A stretch of DNA of 64,000 bases, from assembly GCA_041392625.1 (NCBI GenBank), contig JAWKLR010000002.1, forward strand, positions 233,903 to 297,902, read 5' to 3'. Under the pieces are notes generated by a model. The model made no database searches, was not told the DNA's origin, and worked only from the letters and a program-made list of their open reading frames with translations. Below are positions 42,183 to 50,812 of this stretch, one piece after another (within the stretch, counting starts at the first letter, position 1; the number at the start of each line of letters is the position of its first letter). Position numbers and translations under genes: made by a program. The DNA is from M3007 sp041392625 (GTDB lineage: Bacteria; Bacteroidota; Bacteroidia; Chitinophagales; Saprospiraceae).

Positions 42183-42445
42183 ACCCAGTACAGAATAATG
42201 CACAGGAAAAATAGGTAAAGCAAAATTGAAAGAAACCTAAAACATCAGACACCAAATTTCAAAACCAACCGATGCATCGTGTCTCACCCAGTACAGAATA
42301 ATGCACAGGAAGAACAGGTAAAGTAAAATTGAAAGAAATCCAAAACATCAGACACCGAATTTCAAAACAACACCATGCCTCCTGTCTCACCCAGTACAGA
42401 ATAATGCACAGGAAAAATTGGTAAAGTAAAATTGAAAGAAATCCA
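42168..42445. repeat. 103-bp tandem direct repeat, 2.7 copies
   Basis: Copies begin at 42168, 42271 and 42374 (period 103 bp). Each starts with a right-hand palindrome arm (GATGCCTCGTGTCTCACCC or close variants) followed by CAGTACAGAATAATGCACAGG. The third copy stops at about 42445. The copies differ at a few positions (for example GATGCC, GATGCA, CATGCC) and show no coding frame. Confidence 0.9.
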
Positions 42446-42727
42446 CCCTACCCTCTTGATTTCCCCATTTTGAAAATCGATATAAATAACCTTACCTTTC
42501 TGTGGTGTTGGCCACTGCTGTTTGGACTGAACTGGATGTTTGATTTGGGAATCAACACTTTTTTGATTTGGTTTGTTTCGTTGTGGATGATTGTTTTTGT
42601 GACGTGTTTTGATTCGGATTGTTTTTTGTGGCGGATTGTTTTTGCGGCGTGTTTTGATTTGGATTCTATTATTGTGGCTGATTCTTTTTTTGTGGTATAC
42701 CTTTTTTACTGTTTTAATGGTCGTACT
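42446..42727. other. GT-rich spacer with a 45-bp internal repeat
   Basis: This 282-bp stretch upstream of alkB is strongly G/T-biased on the plus strand. GATTGTTTTTGTGACGTGTT recurs as GATTGTTTTTGCGGCGTGTT 45 bases later (42589 and 42634). An open frame spans it but begins with TTG and looks like low-complexity sequence (repeated FVTCFDSD-like units), so I do not call a gene. Confidence 0.6.
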
Positions 42728-42755
42728 GTGGAGACACGAGGCATCGTGTCTCTAC
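42728..42755. repeat. Family A palindrome next to the alkB ribosome-binding site
   Basis: The arms GAGACACGA (42731-42739) and TCGTGTCTC (42744-42752) flank a GGCA loop. The sequence continues CTCTACGGAGG. The GGAGG at 42756-42760 lies 7 bases before the alkB start codon. Confidence 0.9.
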
Positions 42756-42767
42756 GGAGGAAAATGA

Positions 42768-43838
42768 ATGATTATGCATGTACGTGATTTGAAATACCTG
42801 ATTGCTTTTGCCTTGCCGCTGTCCGGGATTTTGGCACTTTATCTGCAAGGCCCGTGGAGTTGGGCTTCCGTGGTTTTAGGGTTTGCTATTATTCCAATTC
42901 TGGAACTCTGGACACCATCCTCTACCGACAATACGCCTCCGCTGGAAGAAGAGCCCCGATCCAAACAGCGCTTTTTTGATCTACTGCTATATTCAAACGC
43001 GCCGTTTTTATTTGGCATCGTGCTCACATACCTGTATACCATTCAAAATGGACTACTCAGTACTGCCGAAATGGCCGGACTAACCCTGAGCGTCGGCATC
43101 ATTGTTGGTGCTAATGGAATTAATGTTGCACATGAACTCGGACACCGTGAAAAAAAGGCCGAACAATGGCTTGCACAATGGATGCTGCTGCCCGCCTTGT
43201 ACCAACATTTTTTTATTGAACACAACCGCGGCCACCACAAAAATGTCGCCACCCTAAAGGACCCATCGTCTGCCCGATATGGAGAATCGCTGTACGCATT
43301 TTGGATCCGGTCGGTCAGCGGAGCGTGGATGGGCGCCTGGCGCCTGGAAGCCGACCGGTTGAGCAAGGAAAACAAACCCGTTTTTTCTCTGAACAATCAA
43401 ATGCTCCGTTTCCAACTTTGGCAAATCGCTTATTTGGTATCCATTGCTTTTTTTATTGGCATTCCCGCGCTGATCGGTGCAATCGGAATTGCCGCAGTTG
43501 GCTTTCTTTTGCTCGAATCCGTCAACTACATCGAACATTACGGACTTCAAAGAAGGCAACTTGAGTCGGGTCGCCCCGAACCCGTTTTGCCTATCCATTC
43601 CTGGAACAGTGACCACGAACTGGGACGCATTTTTCTATACGAACTAACGCGCCATAGCGACCACCATTTTAAGGCCACCAGAAAATACCAGATTCTGCGC
43701 CATATGGATGAAAGTCCGCAACTGCCTTTTGGCTACCCAACCAGCCTCCTCCTTGCATTTTTACCGCCCATCTGGTTTCGGATTATGAACCCGCGGGCCG
43801 GGGCTGCACGGGAAAAAATCGGGCTGGCCGTCTCCTGA
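42768..43838 (+). CDS. alkB: AlkB-type alkane 1-monooxygenase
   Basis: This 356-residue integral-membrane di-iron enzyme hydroxylates medium-chain alkanes, or other hydrocarbon chains, at the terminal carbon. The histidine boxes are all present: NVAHELGHREKK, FIEHNRGHHKNVA, the NYIEHYGLQRRQL motif and LTRHSDHHFKA. About six membrane helices are visible. The start at ATG 42768 is preceded by GGAGG seven bases upstream, an unusually good Shine-Dalgarno for this window. ATG at 42774 is also possible. Electron donors (rubredoxin and its reductase) are not adjacent. The reductase at 39067 is the nearest redox partner candidate. The gene sits just downstream of RAYT-associated repeats. Confidence 0.93.
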   Translation: MIMHVRDLKYLIAFALPLSGILALYLQGPWSWASVVLGFAIIPILELWTPSSTDNTPPLEEEPRSKQRFFDLLLYSNAPFLFGIVLTYLYTIQNGLLSTAEMAGLTLSVGIIVGANGINVAHELGHREKKAEQWLAQWMLLPALYQHFFIEHNRGHHKNVATLKDPSSARYGESLYAFWIRSVSGAWMGAWRLEADRLSKENKPVFSLNNQMLRFQLWQIAYLVSIAFFIGIPALIGAIGIAAVGFLLLESVNYIEHYGLQRRQLESGRPEPVLPIHSWNSDHELGRIFLYELTRHSDHHFKATRKYQILRHMDESPQLPFGYPTSLLLAFLPPIWFRIMNPRAGAAREKIGLAVS

Positions 43839-43938
43839 TTCCTCCATGTCTGAATAGCCTTTTTCTTTTAGTCTCCAGGTGAGTATAGAACAGGATATGG
43901 AATGAAAAAAGTAAAGAATTAAAGACACAAACAAACCC

Positions 43939-43946
43939 TATCTTTG
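43939..43946 (+). promoter_or_regulatory. -7 motif of the SRPBCC gene
   Basis: TATCTTTG followed by CGGC matches the Bacteroidota -7 box, 74 bases upstream of the ATG at 44020. A -33 TTG is not seen at the ideal spacing. Confidence 0.5.
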
Positions 43947-44019
43947 CGGCAAACAAAACGTGCCGGGCTCCATTCAGGAGTCTGTTTAAACACACCTGCA
44001 CACCAACAAATAACTGTTT

Positions 44020-45054
44020 ATGCGCATAATGAAAATCCTGAAAGTGCTGACCATTACGCTGATTGTCGTGGCTGCACTGATTACCGTAATGGGTCTGTTT
44101 GCAAAAAATGATTATCACCTGGAACGAAGCATTGAAATCGATGCTCCCCGCGAGATGATTTACGAATACGTCCGCTACTTCGAAAACATGAAGGAGTGGT
44201 CGCCCTGGGCCGAACTCGACCCAAATATGCAGGACTCTATCATCGGGCCCGATGGTGAAGTTGGAACCATTTATTCCTGGAATGGAAATGAAGATGCCGG
44301 CAAAGGCCGCCAGCGAATCACGAAAATGAGCCCGGACCGCATCGAAATGGAAGTGCAGATTTATGAGCCCTGGGAAAGTACCAATCCGGCATTTATGACC
44401 TTCGAAGAACAGGACAGCCTTACAAAAGTTACCTGGGGGTACGACATGCACATCGCATTTCCCTGGAACGGGTTTGCCATGTTTACAGATATAAATTCCG
44501 GACTTGGACTAGACTACGAACGCGGACTTGATGCCCTAAAACGCATTTGCGAAAAAATGGCTCACCCAAAATACGGTGGCTATGAAGTTGCCCTGGAAGA
44601 AAAACCAGTTTGGTATTTTGCCGGAATTCGCGCCCTTGTTCCTATGGCAGATGTTGGTTCGTTTTACCAGGATACACTCCCCGCTGTCTTTTCGCGCCTT
44701 CAGGAAAAAAACATTCTGATGACCGGCCAGCCCTGCGGATTGTACTGGACCTGGGATGATTCCACTGCAACCTCCGACATGGCAGCCGCTATCCCCATTG
44801 GCTCGCAGCAAGATCTCGGTTCTGATGTTTCCGTGTTTGCCCTTCCGGCAGGCACACTCGCCAAGATTGACTATTACGGAAATTACGATTCTATCGGGAA
44901 AGCACACCTGGCCATGGATACGTTTATGATGGTCAATAAATACACCTTCATACCTCCGGCTATCGAACAATACATCAGCGATCCAAGTACCGAACCCGAC
45001 AGCACCAAATGGCTAACCCGCGTTCTTTATTTTGTAAAACCCGATTCGCTGTAA
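44020..45054 (+). CDS. SRPBCC domain plus GyrI-like effector-binding domain protein
   Basis: The 344-residue protein has an N-terminal membrane helix (about residues 5-26), then a START/SRPBCC lipid-binding fold (YHLERSIEIDAPREMIYEYV, FENMKEWSPWAELDP; about 32-180). The C-terminal part (about 190-340) resembles the GyrI/AraC effector-binding fold (YFAGIRALVPMADVGSFYQ; VFALPAGTLAKIDYYGNYDS). Such two-domain proteins are common in Bacteroidota and bind hydrophobic ligands, but the role is unknown. The gene is 43 bases upstream of nadB on the same strand and may share a transcript. Confidence 0.86.
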   Translation: MRIMKILKVLTITLIVVAALITVMGLFAKNDYHLERSIEIDAPREMIYEYVRYFENMKEWSPWAELDPNMQDSIIGPDGEVGTIYSWNGNEDAGKGRQRITKMSPDRIEMEVQIYEPWESTNPAFMTFEEQDSLTKVTWGYDMHIAFPWNGFAMFTDINSGLGLDYERGLDALKRICEKMAHPKYGGYEVALEEKPVWYFAGIRALVPMADVGSFYQDTLPAVFSRLQEKNILMTGQPCGLYWTWDDSTATSDMAAAIPIGSQQDLGSDVSVFALPAGTLAKIDYYGNYDSIGKAHLAMDTFMMVNKYTFIPPAIEQYISDPSTEPDSTKWLTRVLYFVKPDSL

Positions 45055-45096
45055 GGCTTTTTACTGCCCCCTTTTTTTGACTGCAAAATCAGAATT

Positions 45097-46707
45097 ATGT
45101 CCAGAATAAAAACCGATATTCTTGTGCTCGGCTCCGGTGTTGCCGGACTAACCTTCGCTATCAAAACAGCCAAGCGATTTCCGGACTATCAAATTTTGAT
45201 TTTGACAAAAACAAATGAAGGGGAAAGCAATACCCGCTATGCACAAGGTGGCGTTGCAGCGGTGTGGGATCCGGAAGTTGATACCGTCGACAAGCACATT
45301 GCCGACACCCTGGATGCGGGCGACGGATTGTGCAAAGAAGACATCGTCCGAATTGTAGTCGAAGAAGGGCCCCAACGCGTACGCGAAATCATCGATTGGG
45401 GTGCACGGTTTGATAAGGAAAAAAACAGCAGCGACTACGACCTCGCCAAAGAAGGCGGACACTCCGAACACCGGATTTTGCACTATAAAGATCTGACGGG
45501 CTGGGAAATTCAACGGACCCTGATGGAAGAAGCCAGTCGGTATGAAAACATTCAGGTACTGGAACATTATTTTGCACTGGACCTGATCACTCAGCACCAC
45601 CTGGGCCATATGGTCATACGGGTAACTCCCGGGATTGAATGCTATGGCTGCTATGCCCTCAATAAAGAAAACAATGAAATCGATACCATCCTCGCCAAGC
45701 GCACCATACTGTGCACGGGCGGTGGCGGACAGGTCTACCGGGCTACAACCAATCCGGTAATCGCTACCGGCGACGGCGTTGCCATGGCCTACCGGGCCAA
45801 AGCACGGGTGGAAAACATGGAGTTCATGCAGTTTCATCCCACCTCTCTGTATAATCCGGCAGGGGAGAATCCTTCATTCCTGATTTCGGAAGCTGTTCGC
45901 GGATTTGGAGCAATTTTGAAGACTGCAGAAGGGGAGGAGTTTATGCAGGAGTACGACGAGCGCCTCTCATTGGCTCCGCGCGATATTGTTGCCCGGGCAA
46001 TTGACTCTGAAATGAAAAAACGCGGTACCGAATCCATGTACCTGGATTGCCGGCACCTGGATAAAGAAGGCTTCCTTGCTCACTTCCCAACCATCTACGA
46101 TAAATGCATGAGCATTGGCCTGGACCCGATGAAAGACCTGCTACCCGTAGTGCCTGCATGCCATTACATGTGTGGTGGTATCTGGACCAACGAGCGCGGA
46201 GAAACCAGCATAAAACACCTGTACGCTTCGGGCGAATGCGCCTCAACCGGCCTGCACGGAGCCAACCGCCTGGCCTCAAACTCCCTGTTGGAAGCCATGG
46301 TCTTCTCGCATCGTATTGCACAGGAAATGGATGAAACGCTGGCACAGGAAAGCCATCAGAATGATATTCCAGACTGGAATGCAGAAGGAACGACCGACCC
46401 CAAGGAAATGGTCTTGATAACCCAAAGCAATAAAGAATTAAAGGACATCATGTCGTACTACGTCGGTATTGTCCGCTCCAATATTCGTCTGAAGCGCGCA
46501 CTGGATCGCCTCTTCCTGCTCTACCAGGAAACGGAAGAATTGTACCAGACCACCAGCATCAGTCCGCAACTCATGGAATTGAGAAATCTGATTACGATTG
46601 CCTACCTCATCACCCGATCGGCCTCACACCGAAAAGAAAGCCGTGGACTCCATTTCACAACAGACTACCCGGATTTCTTGCCGTTTATTGAGCATTCAAT
46701 TTTGTAA
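45097..46707 (+). CDS. nadB: L-aspartate oxidase NadB
   Basis: This 536-residue flavoenzyme oxidises L-aspartate to iminoaspartate, the first step of NAD synthesis. The FAD-binding Rossmann loop is DILVLGSGVAGLTFAIKTA. NTRYAQGGVAAVWDPEVD and GEFM-like MEFMQFHPTSLY mark the substrate site. CHYMCGGIWTNERGETSIKH and LHGANRLASNSLLEAMVFS are typical for NadB rather than succinate dehydrogenase. Length and the absence of fumarate reductase partners support NadB. NadA and NadC genes are not adjacent. Confidence 0.95.
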   Translation: MSRIKTDILVLGSGVAGLTFAIKTAKRFPDYQILILTKTNEGESNTRYAQGGVAAVWDPEVDTVDKHIADTLDAGDGLCKEDIVRIVVEEGPQRVREIIDWGARFDKEKNSSDYDLAKEGGHSEHRILHYKDLTGWEIQRTLMEEASRYENIQVLEHYFALDLITQHHLGHMVIRVTPGIECYGCYALNKENNEIDTILAKRTILCTGGGGQVYRATTNPVIATGDGVAMAYRAKARVENMEFMQFHPTSLYNPAGENPSFLISEAVRGFGAILKTAEGEEFMQEYDERLSLAPRDIVARAIDSEMKKRGTESMYLDCRHLDKEGFLAHFPTIYDKCMSIGLDPMKDLLPVVPACHYMCGGIWTNERGETSIKHLYASGECASTGLHGANRLASNSLLEAMVFSHRIAQEMDETLAQESHQNDIPDWNAEGTTDPKEMVLITQSNKELKDIMSYYVGIVRSNIRLKRALDRLFLLYQETEELYQTTSISPQLMELRNLITIAYLITRSASHRKESRGLHFTTDYPDFLPFIEHSIL

Positions 46708-46802
46708 AATTTGGTTTTAGAGCGTATTTGCGAATATCAAGCGCATTAACAAAAGCCAAATGCATTCAAAATATGCGTATGTTTAGGCGCCTGTAGTTTA
46801 AG

Positions 46803-46821
46803 CACACTCTATTAGAGTGTG
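46803..46821. promoter_or_regulatory. 19-bp perfect palindrome between nadB and the ThuA fusion gene
   Basis: CACACTCTA and TAGAGTGTG flank a single T. The loop is too short for a terminator hairpin, so this looks more like an operator for a dimeric regulator. It ends 39 bases before the lipoprotein start codon at 46861. Confidence 0.5.
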
Positions 46822-46860
46822 TTTGGGATTGCTCTTTTTTTAAACGAATCTGCTTTTTGT

Positions 46861-49800
46861 ATGCCCGTGTCACGCCTCCTCGCTTTGTTGGTGCTAGCCA
46901 GCATGTTGCTTTCATCTTGTTTTCAACAAAAAGATCCTCCCCGAATTCTTATTTTTTCCAAAACTGCCGGATACCGGCACGCAAGCATTTCGGCAGGCCA
47001 TGAGGCATTGAAAATCATTTGCCGGGAATCCGGTATGCTGTCTGACAGTACAGAAGACTCCGGTGTTTTTACCGAAAAAAATCTGAGCCGATATGCCGCC
47101 GTTGTTTTTTTTAACACTACCGGGGATGTCCTGAATCCGGATCAGGAAGCGGCTTTTGAGCGCTACATCCAGGCCGGGGGCGGATACGTGGGTATCCACG
47201 CTGCAACCGACACGGAATATGGATGGAGCTGGTATGGTGGACTTTCCGGGGGGTATTTCGACAGCCACCCTGCCATTCAGGAGGCCCATCTTAAAATTCA
47301 CGACCATGCTCACCCTGCTACCCGCCATTTGAAAGGCGAAGAATGGGTGCGCAAAGACGAATGGTACAACCTGGTGAATTTGAATCCCAATGTAAACCTC
47401 CTGCTGTCTCTGGATGAAAGCAGCTATGAAAATGGAAAAATGGGCGACAACCATCCCATTTCCTGGTACCATAATTACGATGGCGGGCGAGCCTTTTATA
47501 CCGGACTCGGACATACCGAAGAGTCCTATTCAGAACCCGAATTTTTAAAGCATATACAAGGCGGATTGAAGTATGCCGTTGGTGACAATAAACGGCTCAA
47601 TTACGCCCGTTGCCGCACGGAGTTGCGAACCGACCCAACCCGTTTTGTAAAAACAGAACTGGTAAATGAACTAACCGAACCCATGGAGTTCGACATGCTG
47701 CCCGACGGCCGGATCCTTCTGGTTGAACGTCGCGGTGCAATCAAAATCTTCGATCCCAATACCGGACTCATAAACATCGTGTACAAACTGCCCGTCCACT
47801 CCGAACACGAAGACGGGCTCATGGGCCTCGCACTCGACCCCAATTACGAAAAAAATCACTGGATTTACCTCTATTATTCTCCTCCTGGCGAAAAACCGGT
47901 AAACAACCTTTCCCGCTTCAAATATTCGGATGATACCCTGCACCGATACTCCGAAAAAGTACTGCTCGAAGTAGCTGTTCAGCGGGATGAATGCTGCCAT
48001 GCCGGGGGCTCCATTGAGTTTGACGGCGAGGGCTTTCTTTTTCTCTCCACCGGAGATAACACCAATCCATTTGACTCAAAAGGCTTTGCTCCAATGGATG
48101 AAAATCCCGGACGAAGCGCCTGGGACGCTCAGAAATCCTCCGCCAACACCAAAGACCTTCGGGGTAAAATCCTTCGGATAAAACCATTGGATGACGGAAC
48201 CTATACCTGTCCTGCCGACAACCTGTTTGCAAGCGACACCACACAGGGGCGACCTGAGATTTATGTCATGGGCTGTAGAAACCCGTTCCGAATTTCGCTC
48301 GACAAGCGGCGTAAACTGCTGTTTTGGGGAGAGGTTGGTCCGGATGCCGGTGAACCCGACAGCGCGCGTGGACCGGCTGGACACGACGAAATCAATCGCG
48401 CCCGCACAGCCGGTTTTTTTGGCTGGCCTTACTTCGTAGGCAACAACAAGCCCTATTCGGAATGGGATTTCAGCAAGCAATCGTCCGGCTCATTTTTCAA
48501 TCCGGAACATCCTATCAACAACTCTCCCAACAACACCGGGGCTCAAAACCTGCCTCCGGCACAACCTGCATTTATCTGGTACCCCTACGCAGTATCGGAG
48601 GAGTTTCCCTTGCTCGGTTCTGGTGGGCGAAATGCCATGGCCGGTCCGGTTTATTACGTCGATCAATACCCTAAAGCAACGCGTTTCCCGGATTACTTTG
48701 ATGGGAAACTCATCATTTACGATTGGGCGCGCAGTTGGATGCAGGTCGTGACACTGGACTCACTCGGAAATTTCAGCAAACTCGAACCGTTTGCCGATTC
48801 AATCCCGCTCTCCCGACCCATGGACATGTTTATTGATAAAAATGGCTCGCTTTGGGTGTTGGAATACGGCACACAATGGTTTGCCAAAAATCCCGATGCA
48901 CGAATCAGTAGGATTGATTTTTATGGAAAAAACAGGCCCCCAAATGCCCGGCTTGTGGCCAGCAAAACAGCCGGAGCCGCCCCGTTTGATCTGGCTTTTT
49001 CTGTTAAAAAAACACGCGACCCGGATGGTGGTCTGTTGGAATATGAATTGGATTTTGGAGATGGAAGCAAATCCTGGACTGCCCATTTTAATCCGGATAA
49101 CCGAAGCAAAGAACCCGCGCGCAGAGATTCTATTTTCCATACCTATTCCGAGCCGGGAAAATACCAGGCCCGCCTCCGCGTAAAGGATTCGGAAGGCAAA
49201 ACGGCAGAACATAGTCTGACCATCTTGGTAGGCAACGAACCACCTACGGTTTACTGGGACCTGAAAGGAAAAAATCGGACATTTTACCACCACGGAGACA
49301 CCCTACAATATGCCCTGCGTGTACAGGATCGCGAAGATGGCACGCTTAATGACGGTGGCATCAGTCCGGACCACATCACAACCAGCATCGACCTCCTGGA
49401 AACCGGTTTTGACATGACGCAAATTGCCCAGGGCCACCAGACTGCTCAGTCGGTAAGCGAATACGCCCGGGGTAAAACGCTGGTTGAAGGCTCGGATTGC
49501 AAAGTATGCCATGCCGAAGACCGTAAAATAAACGGCCCCTCTTTCAAATCCATTGCAGCCCGCTACAAAGACAGTGATTTTGCGGTGCGCGACCTCTCTT
49601 TGAAAGTGATAAAAGGCAGTTCCGGCGTGTGGGGTGAAACGGCTATGAGTGCCCACCCGCAACTCAGCGAGGAAGCCGTGGGAGAAATGATTCGCTGGAT
49701 CCTGAGTCTGGGTGAGCCGGAAAAACCCAAGCAAACCCTGCCCGTTGAAGGCGAGTATGTTCTGGCATTGCCAACACCCAAAAAGCCCGGAGAAAAAACC

Positions 49801-50313
49801 TATCCCGGAGTCTACATTCTGCAGGCCAGCTATACCGACCGGGGAGCCAACAAACAAGCACAACAAGCGGGGAATGAAACCCTGGTTTTACGTCCGGCAT
49901 TTTTACAGGCCGAACGAGCCGATACGATCTCTGAAGGCATTCAAACCTACCGCCCCGGTAAGGATACCGTGGTTTTGAAAGACTTCAAGCACCGCAGCTT
50001 TTTTGCATTTAAAAAAGTGGACCTCAACCGGGTTTATTCCATTTCGGTGGGGGTTTGCAGTGGTGATTTTCTACACAACTTCTCTGGTGGGGTGCTCGAG
50101 TTGCGGATGGACAGTCCCTCCGGACCGGTGATTGGTTCTGCAAAGGTCGAGGTGGATAACAAACCCCGGCACATGCAGGTTCGGGAAGTACTTATAGAAG
50201 TACAGCGAGGGGTAGATACACAGTCGCTTCACGACCTGTACTTTGTCGTACGCAACGAGGGCAATGCTTCGGAGCATGCCATGGCATTCGACTGGGTCCG
50301 GTTTAATTTTTAA
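46861..50313 (+). CDS. Giant lipoprotein: ThuA + sugar dehydrogenase + PKD + cytochrome c + CBM6-like
   Basis: The 1150-residue protein starts at ATG 46861 with a lipoprotein signal (MPVSRLLALLVLASMLLSSC). An in-frame GTG upstream is less likely. Domain order: ThuA-like fold (about 30-235; KTAGYRHASISAGHEAL, GYVGIHAATDTEY); a six-bladed glucose/sorbosone dehydrogenase propeller (about 265-690; DECCHAGGSIEFDGEGFLFL, GRNAMAGPVYYV); a PKD domain (about 700-800; LDFGDGSKSW); a class I cytochrome c (C880-x-x-C883-H884 with CKVCH and Met in AMSAHPQL); and a C-terminal CBM6-like carbohydrate-binding module (about 1010-1150; LQAERADTISEG, AMAFDWVRFNF). The fusion suggests surface oxidation of sugars with built-in electron transfer. 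Similar multidomain proteins are known in Bacteroidota and Planctomycetota. Confidence 0.92.
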   Translation: MPVSRLLALLVLASMLLSSCFQQKDPPRILIFSKTAGYRHASISAGHEALKIICRESGMLSDSTEDSGVFTEKNLSRYAAVVFFNTTGDVLNPDQEAAFERYIQAGGGYVGIHAATDTEYGWSWYGGLSGGYFDSHPAIQEAHLKIHDHAHPATRHLKGEEWVRKDEWYNLVNLNPNVNLLLSLDESSYENGKMGDNHPISWYHNYDGGRAFYTGLGHTEESYSEPEFLKHIQGGLKYAVGDNKRLNYARCRTELRTDPTRFVKTELVNELTEPMEFDMLPDGRILLVERRGAIKIFDPNTGLINIVYKLPVHSEHEDGLMGLALDPNYEKNHWIYLYYSPPGEKPVNNLSRFKYSDDTLHRYSEKVLLEVAVQRDECCHAGGSIEFDGEGFLFLSTGDNTNPFDSKGFAPMDENPGRSAWDAQKSSANTKDLRGKILRIKPLDDGTYTCPADNLFASDTTQGRPEIYVMGCRNPFRISLDKRRKLLFWGEVGPDAGEPDSARGPAGHDEINRARTAGFFGWPYFVGNNKPYSEWDFSKQSSGSFFNPEHPINNSPNNTGAQNLPPAQPAFIWYPYAVSEEFPLLGSGGRNAMAGPVYYVDQYPKATRFPDYFDGKLIIYDWARSWMQVVTLDSLGNFSKLEPFADSIPLSRPMDMFIDKNGSLWVLEYGTQWFAKNPDARISRIDFYGKNRPPNARLVASKTAGAAPFDLAFSVKKTRDPDGGLLEYELDFGDGSKSWTAHFNPDNRSKEPARRDSIFHTYSEPGKYQARLRVKDSEGKTAEHSLTILVGNEPPTVYWDLKGKNRTFYHHGDTLQYALRVQDREDGTLNDGGISPDHITTSIDLLETGFDMTQIAQGHQTAQSVSEYARGKTLVEGSDCKVCHAEDRKINGPSFKSIAARYKDSDFAVRDLSLKVIKGSSGVWGETAMSAHPQLSEEAVGEMIRWILSLGEPEKPKQTLPVEGEYVLALPTPKKPGEKTYPGVYILQASYTDRGANKQAQQAGNETLVLRPAFLQAERADTISEGIQTYRPGKDTVVLKDFKHRSFFAFKKVDLNRVYSISVGVCSGDFLHNFSGGVLELRMDSPSGPVIGSAKVEVDNKPRHMQVREVLIEVQRGVDTQSLHDLYFVVRNEGNASEHAMAFDWVRFNF

Positions 50314-50335
50314 CAGACCCTTTTATCTCCACCCT

Positions 50336-50707
50336 TCAAAACAAGCTGAGGGGTGGAGGTAAATCTGATTTGGATTCTTCCTGGAGGGCGTCCCAGTATT
50401 CCACAGCCCGGCGGGTGTGTGGGATGCAGATAGAGCCCCCTACCATATTGGCCACTGCAAAAATCTCGAACAGCTGATCGGTTGAAACTCCTTCGTCGTT
50501 GCATTTTTCCAGGTGGTATTTGATGCAATCGTCACAACGCAATACCATGGAAGCAACCAGGCCCAACATCTCTTTGGTTTTCCGATCGAGTGCACCGTCT
50601 TGGTACGTCTGGTTATCCAGGCTCCAAAACCGTTTGATAACCTTGTTATCGACCGACAGGATGCGCTCATTCATTTTGGCGCGGTATGCATTGAATTCTT
50701 CTACCAT
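50336..50707 (-). CDS. Carboxymuconolactone decarboxylase family protein
   Basis: The 123-residue protein has the AhpD/CMD fold. The core reads DRKTKEMLGLVASMVLRCDDCIKYHLEKCNDEG, containing the CxxC plus distal His pair (C79-D-D-C82...H86 region) that in AhpD-like members serves as a redox-active site. Such proteins reduce peroxides with a thiol partner or, without the cysteines, decarboxylate carboxymuconolactone. The CxxC argues for a peroxidase/disulfide role. ATG at 50707 is the natural start. It is convergent with the giant fusion gene, 22 bases away. Confidence 0.88.
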   Translation of the reverse strand: MVEEFNAYRAKMNERILSVDNKVIKRFWSLDNQTYQDGALDRKTKEMLGLVASMVLRCDDCIKYHLEKCNDEGVSTDQLFEIFAVANMVGGSICIPHTRRAVEYWDALQEESKSDLPPPLSLF

Positions 50708-50812
50708 TGTCTTTTGTTTAAATTTGAACTTGCAAAGAAACCGGAATGTCTCTTATAATGTTTAGGTTTGGGTAAAATAAGTACCAGAACTGAATAAAAA
50801 TAAAATCTACCC

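Noticed and set aside
42168..42445. CRISPR array
   Set aside because: Unit length is 103 bp with nearly identical whole units, not short repeats with unique spacers. No cas genes are near.
42470..42787. A 105-codon open frame between the tandem repeats and alkB
   Set aside because: It starts with TTG, has low-complexity repeated FVTCFDSD-type sequence from a 45-bp DNA repeat, and its end overlaps the alkB start. It is more likely a translated repeat than a gene.
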